From NCBI GenBank assembly GCA_947488325.1, contig CANKYZ010000007.1, forward strand, positions 62,001 through 126,000: 64,000 bases of DNA, read 5' to 3'. A program made the position numbers and the translations under genes. Numbering within the stretch: the stretch's first letter is position 1; each line of letters starts with the position of its first letter. Origin of the DNA: an uncultured Erythrobacter sp. (GTDB lineage: Bacteria > Pseudomonadota > Alphaproteobacteria > Sphingomonadales > Sphingomonadaceae). The notes under the pieces are model-generated. The model saw nothing but the letters and a program-made list of their open reading frames with translations, had not been told where the DNA came from and made no database searches. Below are positions 33,606 through 41,182 of the stretch, one piece after another.

Positions 33606-34463
33606 TTAGTCCGCCTTTTTGAAAAGCAGTGTCATGCGATCGCTTTCACCTATTGAGGCAAAAGCCTCACGATCTTCGTCACCACCAGCAAAACTGGGCG
33701 GCAATGCCCAAACACCATTCTCGTGATCTGTTGGATCATTAGGATTGGCATTCACTTCGCTACTATCGACTAATTCAAAGCCCTTACTCTCGAAGAATGC
33801 GATCAAATCTATCTCGCGCAGATAACCGCGATTGCCATCGGCAAATTCATCGGTCGCATCGGCTTTGGCGCGGTGCTGAACCACGCCGAACAGTCCGTCA
33901 GGTTTTAGCGCTGCATGCAGCGTTTCAATTTCACTATCGGCGATCCCCCAACGCTGCAGATTGTGCATCATGCGGATCATCAGCACCCGATCAACTGTGC
34001 CAATCAGCTCTTCGGGAAAGACATTGGAGAAATGGAACGGTAGCTTCTCCGCCGGAAGACTTAGTGCTTCGGATTGCCGCGCAGAGAACGTTTCACCGCC
34101 TTCACGCACGACCTCTACGAAATCGGCGCTGATACTAGCTGCCGCCTCAGGCGGAAACCCAACTGCGATATAGGATCCGGTTTCCTGGACGTAAGGAGCC
34201 AAGACCCGAGTATACCAACCACCCCCGGGAGCATATTCGATCACCGTATGGGTCGGTTCGACTTGGAAAAAAGCCAGCGTTTCTGCCGGATGCCGAAAGG
34301 TGTCGCGGGCCTTGTCCTCCACCCGCAGCTCGGCTGCCAGCACTTCAGCCAACACCTCGTTGATTGCTGGGGCTTCTGTGCTTTCTGTTACCGCTTCGAT
34401 TTCGGGCGCGCAGGCAGCCAGAACAGCAGCACTGACCAATGCGAGTGTAAATGACCTAATCAT
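33606..34463 (-). CDS. Exported SAM-methyltransferase-like lipoprotein
   Basis: Protein of 285 residues with a signal and lipobox (LAAC, Cys about residue 18), then a Rossmann-type methyltransferase domain. The motif I region EYAPGGGWYTRVL is clear, with RVLMIRMMHNL further on. The combination is odd because S-adenosylmethionine is cytoplasmic; members of this predicted family (COG4798) are nevertheless often exported. It is a close paralogue of the gene 25 bases upstream: both share HPAETLAFFQVEPT and end with GESDRMTLLFKKAD. Function is unknown. Confidence 0.78.
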   Translation of the reverse strand: MIRSFTLALVSAAVLAACAPEIEAVTESTEAPAINEVLAEVLAAELRVEDKARDTFRHPAETLAFFQVEPTHTVIEYAPGGGWYTRVLAPYVQETGSYIAVGFPPEAAASISADFVEVVREGGETFSARQSEALSLPAEKLPFHFSNVFPEELIGTVDRVLMIRMMHNLQRWGIADSEIETLHAALKPDGLFGVVQHRAKADATDEFADGNRGYLREIDLIAFFESKGFELVDSSEVNANPNDPTDHENGVWALPPSFAGGDEDREAFASIGESDRMTLLFKKAD

Positions 34464-34488
34464 GATATTCCTTTCAGACGCAGCGCAC

Positions 34489-35355
34489 TTAGTCCGCCTT
34501 CTTAAAAAGCAGTGTCATGCGGTCGCTTTCACCGATGGCGAGATATTCGCTACGGCGCGGATCATCTTCGCCGGTCGCCAGAACCGGAGGCAAAGTCCAT
34601 ACGCCGCGTTCCCAGTTGGCAGGATCTCCGGCATTGGCGTTTATTTCGCTTTCAGCCACAAGTTCAAAACCATTGGCAGCGAAGATCGCGACCACATCAG
34701 CCTTGCGCATATAGCCGCGCTGACGTGCGCCGTAATCATCATAACTTGCACCCTCGGGCGCACGGTGTTGGACAACGCCAACCATGCCATCATCTGCCAG
34801 TATCATACGAGCTGCACCCAAAACTTCATCGGCATTGTTGCCAATGTTCAGGCCATGCATCGAACGGAAGATCAACACACGGTCGACTGTCCCTACGACA
34901 TCTTCGGGCATTTCGTCGGTTTCAAATGCGACCACATCATCGGCCTCAATACCCATTCCTTCGGCAAGGCCTGTTTTGAATGTCTCTGTCCAAGCCTTCG
35001 AACGGGCTTCCTGTGCACGCGTGCGATATTGGCGCGCGTCGCTGTTTGCGTTGAATGCAACATATTGACCTGCAGGCATCAGATAGGGTGCCAGAACGCG
35101 CGTATACCAACCGCCCCCAGGACCATATTCAGCCACTGTCATGGTCGGTTCAACTTGAAAGAATGCGAGTGTTTCTGCCGGGCGTCGATATTGATCGCGA
35201 ACACGGTCATCATCGCGGCGCTCATGTGCGAGCACGTCTTCAAGACTAGGGGTTGCCGCATCGGTAAGGCCGTCCGCAGCAGCTGGACTGGCAATGGTGA
35301 ACAGTGCTGTGCCAGCAGCAAGCGCAGTAATCGGCGCAAGAAAGGGAAGCTTCAT
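34489..35355 (-). CDS. Exported SAM-methyltransferase-like protein (paralogue)
   Basis: Protein of 288 residues with a cleavable signal peptide (SPAAA at about residues 23-27) rather than a lipobox. The motif I is EYGPGGGWYTRVL, and the last 14 residues are identical to those of its neighbour. GAGAGGT precedes the ATG at 35355. Tandem duplication and divergence into a soluble and a lipid-anchored copy is the simplest reading. A methyl acceptor or even retained methyltransferase activity cannot be predicted. Confidence 0.8.
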   Translation of the reverse strand: MKLPFLAPITALAAGTALFTIASPAAADGLTDAATPSLEDVLAHERRDDDRVRDQYRRPAETLAFFQVEPTMTVAEYGPGGGWYTRVLAPYLMPAGQYVAFNANSDARQYRTRAQEARSKAWTETFKTGLAEGMGIEADDVVAFETDEMPEDVVGTVDRVLIFRSMHGLNIGNNADEVLGAARMILADDGMVGVVQHRAPEGASYDDYGARQRGYMRKADVVAIFAANGFELVAESEINANAGDPANWERGVWTLPPVLATGEDDPRRSEYLAIGESDRMTLLFKKAD

Positions 35356-35502
35356 GGGATTGGACCTCTCAATATAAATTCATGAGTCATTATCCTTACT
35401 CTGTGCCGGAGCGATGACAAGGTGCAGGACGAAGTAGGCTGTGCCCACTGGCAATCCCCGACTGTCTCCCTATGTCGTTTATCGAAAAGGGAGGCCAAGT
35501 AC

Positions 35503-36063
35503 ATGGAAACCAAACAGATGGTACAAGCAATTATTGCAGGCGGATGTTTTTGGTGCACCGAAGCGGTGTTCCGCGATGTGATCGGTGTTACTGAGGTCGA
35601 AAGCGGCTATATTGGCGGCACAAAACCGAATCCGACCTACAAAGAGGTTTGCACCGGCCAGACAGGCCATGCCGAAGGTATCCGGGTGACATTCGATCCA
35701 GCGGTGATCAGCCTGCCTGAGGTCTACGACGTGTTCCTTGGCACGCATGATCCAACCCAGCTTAACCGGCAGGGCGGCGATGTCGGGACGCAATATCGCA
35801 GCGCAATCTTCCCACTTTCCGCAGCGCAATCTTCCGAGGCAGAGGCCGCAATTGGTCGTTGGAATGCCGACAATAGCAGCACAGCGGTCACCACGATCGA
35901 AGGTCTAAGCGGCGATGAGCAAACAGCGACCTGGTATCCAGCAGAAGGCTATCATCAGGAATATTGGGAAGGCGAAGGACAACGAAACCCCTATTGCCTG
36001 GCCGTGATTCCGCCCAAAATCATGAAGCTGCGCAAGAGTTTTCAGGACAAGGTGAAGGGTTAA
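35503..36063 (+). CDS. msrA: Peptide-methionine (S)-S-oxide reductase
   Basis: Reduces methionine-S-sulfoxide in proteins. The catalytic motif GGCFWCTEAVF gives the nucleophilic Cys15, and the conserved ESGYIGG, HAEGIRVTFDP and the DPTQLNRQGGDVGTQYRS segment follow. I use the ATG at 35503, preceded by GGGAGG; the frame stays open 27 codons upstream without homology. The 186-residue length fits. Together with msrB at 51 kb the genome covers both sulfoxide epimers. Confidence 0.94.
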   Translation: METKQMVQAIIAGGCFWCTEAVFRDVIGVTEVESGYIGGTKPNPTYKEVCTGQTGHAEGIRVTFDPAVISLPEVYDVFLGTHDPTQLNRQGGDVGTQYRSAIFPLSAAQSSEAEAAIGRWNADNSSTAVTTIEGLSGDEQTATWYPAEGYHQEYWEGEGQRNPYCLAVIPPKIMKLRKSFQDKVKG

Positions 36064-36087
36064 TCAAACGTCTGCTGGAGGGGCCAG

Positions 36088-36924
36088 ATGGCGAAACAGT
36101 TCTCGCGTTCCTACACGAAAGAGCATGTCATCAACCCCGATGGGACGGTGGATTTCAAGTGCTCAACCAATGATGAAGACTGGCCTTGGTTGGCGCTTGG
36201 CTCGCGTCATCCGGTGGTCATTCAGGCTCAGAATTTCTGGGCTAGCATCGGTGCCATAATGGCGATTGGCGAAATGGAGGCCGGGCAATGGTCCGCGCTC
36301 ACCTGGACCGATTGGCAATGCGGCGATCAACAATCGGGCATGGCCGCGCACGGAACCTATGGCCGGGAGAATATTGGCGATACCGAAAGTTACCTCATCA
36401 CTTTGTTCGATGATGCCGACCGGGAAATCGCAAAGATGCATGGGCGCGGTGTTGTCTTTCGCAATCGCAATTTCGAAGAGTGGCGCGGCAAGGCAAAGGA
36501 GCGGGCTGAACAAGAGGCTGGCATTCAGCTTCAAGATGCATCTTTTGAGTATGCGTCGCCAGAAATGATCGGGATCGGATCACGCGAATGCTCTTTGGTT
36601 GCTCAGCTGAATAGCCCTGACCAACCCTATGTCTCGGCACTGGTGACACGCGACAATGGCTTGTCACCCGGCAATCCGATGCTTGGCGGGTCGGGCGATC
36701 ACGTCAATTCCGTGCATATGGTCGAAGCCGCTCGACAGGCCCTGTGTCTGCTGACGGACAATTCTGTCATCCAGATTGCAGGCGGCGAAATGGAGTTCAA
36801 TCGCTATGTTGAATTGGGCACGCCGTTCCAGCTCACCCTTCAAGCGCGATCAGACACATCTGCCTTGTTCATTGTTACTCAGTTAGAGAGAGATTGCGCT
36901 GTGATCACCTTGCGATCGGAATAG
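36088..36924 (+). CDS. AfsA-like hotdog-domain protein, function unknown
   Basis: Cytoplasmic protein of 278 residues. The segment DHVNSVHMVEAARQALCLL (about residues 208-226) matches the AfsA/A-factor-synthase-type hotdog motif DHxxxxxxxEAxRQA. The N-terminal half could be a second, diverged hotdog repeat. In streptomycetes AfsA makes gamma-butyrolactone precursors; here no lactone pathway is visible and it could be a thioesterase or dehydratase. The ribosome binding site is GGAGGGG before 36088. It lies 24 bases after msrA and ends four bases before the convergent rsmB. Confidence 0.62.
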   Translation: MAKQFSRSYTKEHVINPDGTVDFKCSTNDEDWPWLALGSRHPVVIQAQNFWASIGAIMAIGEMEAGQWSALTWTDWQCGDQQSGMAAHGTYGRENIGDTESYLITLFDDADREIAKMHGRGVVFRNRNFEEWRGKAKERAEQEAGIQLQDASFEYASPEMIGIGSRECSLVAQLNSPDQPYVSALVTRDNGLSPGNPMLGGSGDHVNSVHMVEAARQALCLLTDNSVIQIAGGEMEFNRYVELGTPFQLTLQARSDTSALFIVTQLERDCAVITLRSE

Positions 36925-36928
36925 TTGA

Positions 36929-38173
36929 TCAGCACTTGCGCCACCTTCCAACAAAGAACCCGTCCAGCCCACCATGTTCTGCTAGCTGGCCGGGGTGGGT
37001 GCGAACCCAGCCTTCTGCCGTTGGCTGCAATCCGGCGGGCAATTCCTCGGCGGTGATGGGCTGAGCTTCGAGGCCGCATGTCTCATTGACCCACGCGGCT
37101 TGCTCCTCACCTTCCTCAGATTCGAGGGTACACACCGCGTAAACAAAAACCCCATCTGGCTTTAGCCACGCTGCGGCCTTTTCAATCAAAGCGCGCTGGA
37201 TTTCGACCATTTCGGCAATTTGGCGCGGGCCGATGCGGTGCAGCACATCAGGGTGACGGCGAGTGGTACCAGTGGCGGTGCACGGCGCATCCAGCAGGAT
37301 CGCGTCATATCTATGCTTGGGCTCCCATTTCAACGCATCAGCGCGAATGGGCGAGGCCTTCAGCTCGGTGCGTTTGAGGTTGCTCTTAAGCGTGTCGAGC
37401 CGCCTCTTGCTGAGATCAAGCGCAGTAACCTGCCATCCTGCCGCCGCCATCGCCATTGTCTTGCCACCGGGCGCAGCGCACAAATCCAGCGCATGCCCGC
37501 GCGCGACCCCTAACATGGCTGCCGGAATCGTCGCGGCGAGATCCTGAACCCACCAAGCGCCCTCCTTATAACCCTCCAGCTTTTCAATCGGTGTGCCGCG
37601 CGGCACGCGAACATGGCCCGCAGCAAGACTGGCTCCGCCCAGCTTCGCTTGCCAATTCGCCGTCTGGCTTGCGTCTTTGATATGCAGATCAACCTCGGGT
37701 GGGAGTGCCAATCCGGGCGCTATGGCTTCGGCCCTGTCGCCCCAGCGTTCCCGCACGGCATCTGGCAGTGTTGGCATATCGGGTAGCGACACTTCGCGTT
37801 TCATCAGCGTTGAAAACACACCATGCGCAAGCCTTCGCGGCCCGCCAGTCAAAAGCGGCAGACAAGTCCCGATCACCGCATGCGGTGGCGTGTCGAGTCG
37901 CAGCGACTGCGCCAACATCAATCGTAGCACAATTCGAGCCTTCACGTCGTCCGCCAGCCGCTTATTCGTAGCACTGTCGATTAGCGCATCGATATCAGTC
38001 AACCAGCGCAAAGCCTCCCCCGCAATGGCGCGGGCCAGCGCCTGATCGGCGGGTTTGTGCATGTCGCGCAGGGCCAGCCCCGCCGCCTGTTCGAGCGTCT
38101 CACCCCGACGTAAAACAGCATCGAGTAATTTGAGCGCAGCGCGGCGCGCGGGAAGTCCTGAAATCTGTGGCAT
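36929..38173 (-). CDS. rsmB: 16S rRNA cytosine-C5 methyltransferase, RsmB/Sun family
   Basis: S-adenosylmethionine-dependent RNA methyltransferase of 414 residues. An N-terminal NusB-like helical domain (about 1-130, RAALKLLDAVL...) is followed by a catalytic domain with the SAM motif ALDLCAAPGGKTMAMA, the conserved DAPCTATGTTRRHPD (catalytic PC loop) and VYAVCTLESEEGE (TCS-like Cys). I use the ATG at 38173; the open frame continues upstream into a region without similarity. It is divergent from the DUF1674 gene with a 59-base gap, a pairing I regard as common in sphingomonads. Confidence 0.9.
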   Translation of the reverse strand: MPQISGLPARRAALKLLDAVLRRGETLEQAAGLALRDMHKPADQALARAIAGEALRWLTDIDALIDSATNKRLADDVKARIVLRLMLAQSLRLDTPPHAVIGTCLPLLTGGPRRLAHGVFSTLMKREVSLPDMPTLPDAVRERWGDRAEAIAPGLALPPEVDLHIKDASQTANWQAKLGGASLAAGHVRVPRGTPIEKLEGYKEGAWWVQDLAATIPAAMLGVARGHALDLCAAPGGKTMAMAAAGWQVTALDLSKRRLDTLKSNLKRTELKASPIRADALKWEPKHRYDAILLDAPCTATGTTRRHPDVLHRIGPRQIAEMVEIQRALIEKAAAWLKPDGVFVYAVCTLESEEGEEQAAWVNETCGLEAQPITAEELPAGLQPTAEGWVRTHPGQLAEHGGLDGFFVGRWRKC

Positions 38174-38232
38174 GGCGTTCGCCTCTAACTCCGCTTGAAA
38201 CCAAGCGCCAGCGCGCGCATTGGTATTCCTGT

Positions 38233-38403
38233 ATGACAAAGAAAAAAACCGAAACCGCAAAAGCGTTCAAGAAGCCCGCGCATTGGACCAATGACTCTCC
38301 GCCCGAACCCAAGGCGGTGGACCCGATGAAGGAAGAGCCACGCAAGCTCTCTCCCACTCGCTATGGCGATTGGGAGAGAGAGGGCATTGCATGGGATTTT
38401 TGA
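38233..38403 (+). CDS. DUF1674 / SDHAF4-like protein
   Basis: Small protein of 56 residues, rich in Lys and Pro, ending in PTRYGDWEREGIAWDF. That ending is the signature of DUF1674, the family containing mitochondrial succinate dehydrogenase assembly factor 4, which helps assemble flavinylated SdhA. The start at 38233 gives the usual length. The frame extends upstream to 38167, overlapping the rsmB start on the other strand. Confidence 0.85.
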   Translation: MTKKKTETAKAFKKPAHWTNDSPPEPKAVDPMKEEPRKLSPTRYGDWEREGIAWDF

Positions 38404-38542
38404 AAGTGCTGCTGTTTTCCACACGCCATCGGGCGCGCGACGTCCTCACTCTCGCGACCTAAAAGTCGCGTCGGTGCGGGCGGTCATCCGGCCTTTGTGA
38501 CGCCTCAAGCGTGAAACAGCGCCTGCCATTTTCGAGCGGAAC
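38404..38542. other. Structured intergenic stretch between the DUF1674 and P450 genes
   Basis: Contains a stem of six base pairs CGCGAC/GTCGCG (38453-38470) with an A-rich loop and a smaller ACGC/GCGT hairpin near 38500-38513. A small RNA or an attenuated terminator of the convergent genes are possible; no T-run follows either hairpin, so I do not call a terminator. Confidence 0.3.
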
Positions 38543-39967
38543 TTACAGTCTTTTGAACTCTATTTTCAGTCCATCCTTGGGCTGAGGTATTGGCCATGCC
38601 TGCCAATCGGGTGAATAGCCTTCTGCTGCTTCAATCCGATAGCTTTGCAATATCTGCGCAAGCAATACTTTGATTTGCATATATGCAAAGTGCAGTCCCA
38701 AACACATATGCGCACCGCCGCCAAACGGCACCCATGCATATTTGTGCCGTGCCTTCACCTTGTCCGGCGTGAATCGCATCGGATCAAATGTGCACGGATT
38801 TTCCCAATATTCTTCTGAATGGTGGGTCCAGTGGACGTTTATTCCAACCATCTGCCCCGCTGGAATGCGATAACCGCCAAATTCAAATTCCTTAATTGCA
38901 CGGCGCGGCATAGACGGCACGGGAGGGATCATTCGCAACGCTTCTTTGAATACCATCTCCGTAAGTTCAAGTTTGCCCATATCACCATAGTCGAGGGAGC
39001 GCGGCTTACCCTCTCCATCGGGACCGCCGGTTACCGCCATAATCTCCTCACGCACTTTCTCCTGCCATTCAGGATTGGTAGCGAGTTGAAAAATGAGCGA
39101 AGTCGCTGACGATGTTATCGTGTCATGCGCCGCCATCATCAGGAAATTCATGTGATCGACCACTTCATCGACAGGCAGCATTTCGCCGTCTTCGCGGGTG
39201 GCGGTGGCAAATTGGCTGAACATGTCCTGCCCGCCGCCTTCCTTGCGCCGCTTTTCGGTTTCTTTCGTTAGAAACTCGACCAGGAAGGCGCGGCCATCGA
39301 CGCCGCGCTTCATCTTGGTGAAGGGCAAAGGTGTACGGATCGGCGCGACCGAGGCCTGCACCATATCGACAAAGGCCTTGTTGATTTTATCCGCCTCAGG
39401 TCCCCAAGGAATGCCAAGAAAGCTGTCAGCGGCAAGGTCTAACGTCAGCTTCTTGATAGCTGGATAGAACTCCATCGGCCCTTCCCAATTGGCCACTTCG
39501 CGCGAGATCCCGGAATTGAGTGCGCCGGAATAATGCCGCATCGGGCCTGGCTTAAAAGCGATAGACAAGGCGCGGCGATCGATACGGTGATGATCGAAAT
39601 CCAGCAGCATCAATCCGCGCGGGAACAACAGGTCGAGTACGGGTCCCCAACCCTGCTCGCTGGAGAAAATCTTCTCCTTATTGAACAGGACCAGCTCATT
39701 CGCTTCTGCACCGACGAGTGCAACGTTCCAACCGCCAAATGAACGGGTTTTGTAGACCTTTCCATAGGCGTCAATCCTGCCATTGGCGAAGGCATGCGGA
39801 TCGGCGAGCTGTTTGAAGGTGCTACCAACAATCGGCCATCCAGCATCACCCGGAATATGTGCAATATCCGCTTCGGAAGGTACGCCTTCGCTCCAGTGAT
39901 TGAATGTTGACACCACTGTATCGCCGGATTTCGGCTTGTCAGATTGCGATTGGGCGAGAGTGGCCAT
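38543..39967 (-). CDS. Cytochrome P450
   Basis: Haem-thiolate monooxygenase of 474 residues, soluble bacterial type without an N-terminal anchor. The I-helix oxygen-binding motif is AAHDTITSS (about residue 275), the K-helix ExxR is EALR, and the haem-binding loop FGGGAHMCLG places the axial Cys at about residue 422. Electron donors are not encoded nearby. The substrate is unknown; sphingomonad P450s of this length act on terpenoids, fatty acids or sterol-like compounds. Confidence 0.93.
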   Translation of the reverse strand: MATLAQSQSDKPKSGDTVVSTFNHWSEGVPSEADIAHIPGDAGWPIVGSTFKQLADPHAFANGRIDAYGKVYKTRSFGGWNVALVGAEANELVLFNKEKIFSSEQGWGPVLDLLFPRGLMLLDFDHHRIDRRALSIAFKPGPMRHYSGALNSGISREVANWEGPMEFYPAIKKLTLDLAADSFLGIPWGPEADKINKAFVDMVQASVAPIRTPLPFTKMKRGVDGRAFLVEFLTKETEKRRKEGGGQDMFSQFATATREDGEMLPVDEVVDHMNFLMMAAHDTITSSATSLIFQLATNPEWQEKVREEIMAVTGGPDGEGKPRSLDYGDMGKLELTEMVFKEALRMIPPVPSMPRRAIKEFEFGGYRIPAGQMVGINVHWTHHSEEYWENPCTFDPMRFTPDKVKARHKYAWVPFGGGAHMCLGLHFAYMQIKVLLAQILQSYRIEAAEGYSPDWQAWPIPQPKDGLKIEFKRL

Positions 39968-40101
39968 TGGGGCGTGCTCCGGGCAGGTTGATTAAGGCGT
40001 ATTTGCGTATCGGCAATGCAACTTACCATAGTGTAAGTAGACCGCCAACCGATGCGGTTTATAGGACCGAACCGTCCAATTTGCCGTCATTGATCGCAAG
40101 C

Positions 40102-41145
40102 TCAAATCCAGCCTAAAAGCTCTCGCCGGATAATCCCATCGATCATTTGAACGCCGCTTTCTGACACATTGAGACAATCGAGCACGGCATATTGCTCACC
40201 GCCCGCTTCGACAAATTGATCACGCCCTTCTAGCGCGAGCTCTTCCAGCGTCTCGACACAATCCGCAGCAAAGCCGGGAGCAGCCACGACCAACCGCTTT
40301 GTGCCCTTCGCGCCTTCGGCAATCAACGTGGTGTCAGTCGCGGGCTCCAGCCATTGTGCCTGACCGAACCGCGATTGGAAGCTGGTTTCAAACCGCACCC
40401 CATCAAATTCGCGTCGACCGATCAGCCGTTCACGCAGCAAACGCGCGGTCTTTTGGCAATGGCAGTGATAAGGATCGCCCTTTTCCAGCGTGCGCTGAGG
40501 CATTCCGTGAAAGCTGAGCAGCATGGTCTGGGGACGGAAGGATAGGGAGCCAACTTGCCTGCTCAAGTCGTTTGCCAGCGCATCTATATACAGATGGTCA
40601 TCATGATAGGGCGGTAGAAAGCGCAAAGCTGGTTGCCAGCGCAAGGCGCCCATAACCCGCGCAACTTCATCAAAAACGGTTGCCGTCGTCGCCGCGCAAT
40701 ATTGCGGATACATTGGCGCGATCAGGATACGGTCACACCCTTTATCGATCATTTCCGTCATTCGCTGTTCAATCGAGGGTGAACCATAACGCATCGCGTA
40801 ATCGACGATCACCTCTGGCGCACTCGCTGCCATTTGTTCGTCAAGCGCCCCTGCCTGACGCGCAGTGATATCCGCCAGCGGCGAGCCGCGATCAGTCCAA
40901 ACTTTAGAATAAGCGACCGCACTCTTCTTCGGGCGGGTGTTCAAAATAATGCCGCGCAGGATCGGCTGCCAAGCAACTGGTGGGATTTCGATGACCCGGC
41001 GATCAGACAAAAACTGCTTGAGGTAGCGCTTTACCGATGCAGGATCGGGCGCGTCGGGCGTGCCGAGATTGACGAGCAAAACACCGATCAACCCGCTCTT
41101 TACCGGCGCGTGATCAGTCGGGAGAATTTGAGGTTGCCAAGTCAT
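40102..41145 (-). CDS. hemH: Ferrochelatase
   Basis: Inserts ferrous iron into protoporphyrin IX, the last step of haem synthesis. The 347-residue protein shows GVLLVNLGTPDAP near residue 20, the catalytic His in SFHGMPQR (about residue 205), the metal-site region of SRFGQAQWLEPATD, and the APGFAADCVETLEEL motif. I take the ATG at 41145 as the family start; the upstream extension has no similarity. It is on the same strand as the P450 but separated by about 130 bases. Confidence 0.94.
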   Translation of the reverse strand: MTWQPQILPTDHAPVKSGLIGVLLVNLGTPDAPDPASVKRYLKQFLSDRRVIEIPPVAWQPILRGIILNTRPKKSAVAYSKVWTDRGSPLADITARQAGALDEQMAASAPEVIVDYAMRYGSPSIEQRMTEMIDKGCDRILIAPMYPQYCAATTATVFDEVARVMGALRWQPALRFLPPYHDDHLYIDALANDLSRQVGSLSFRPQTMLLSFHGMPQRTLEKGDPYHCHCQKTARLLRERLIGRREFDGVRFETSFQSRFGQAQWLEPATDTTLIAEGAKGTKRLVVAAPGFAADCVETLEELALEGRDQFVEAGGEQYAVLDCLNVSESGVQMIDGIIRRELLGWI

Positions 41146-41182
41146 AATACTCTCAAAACTGAATAAGAGGCGAATGTTCGGG

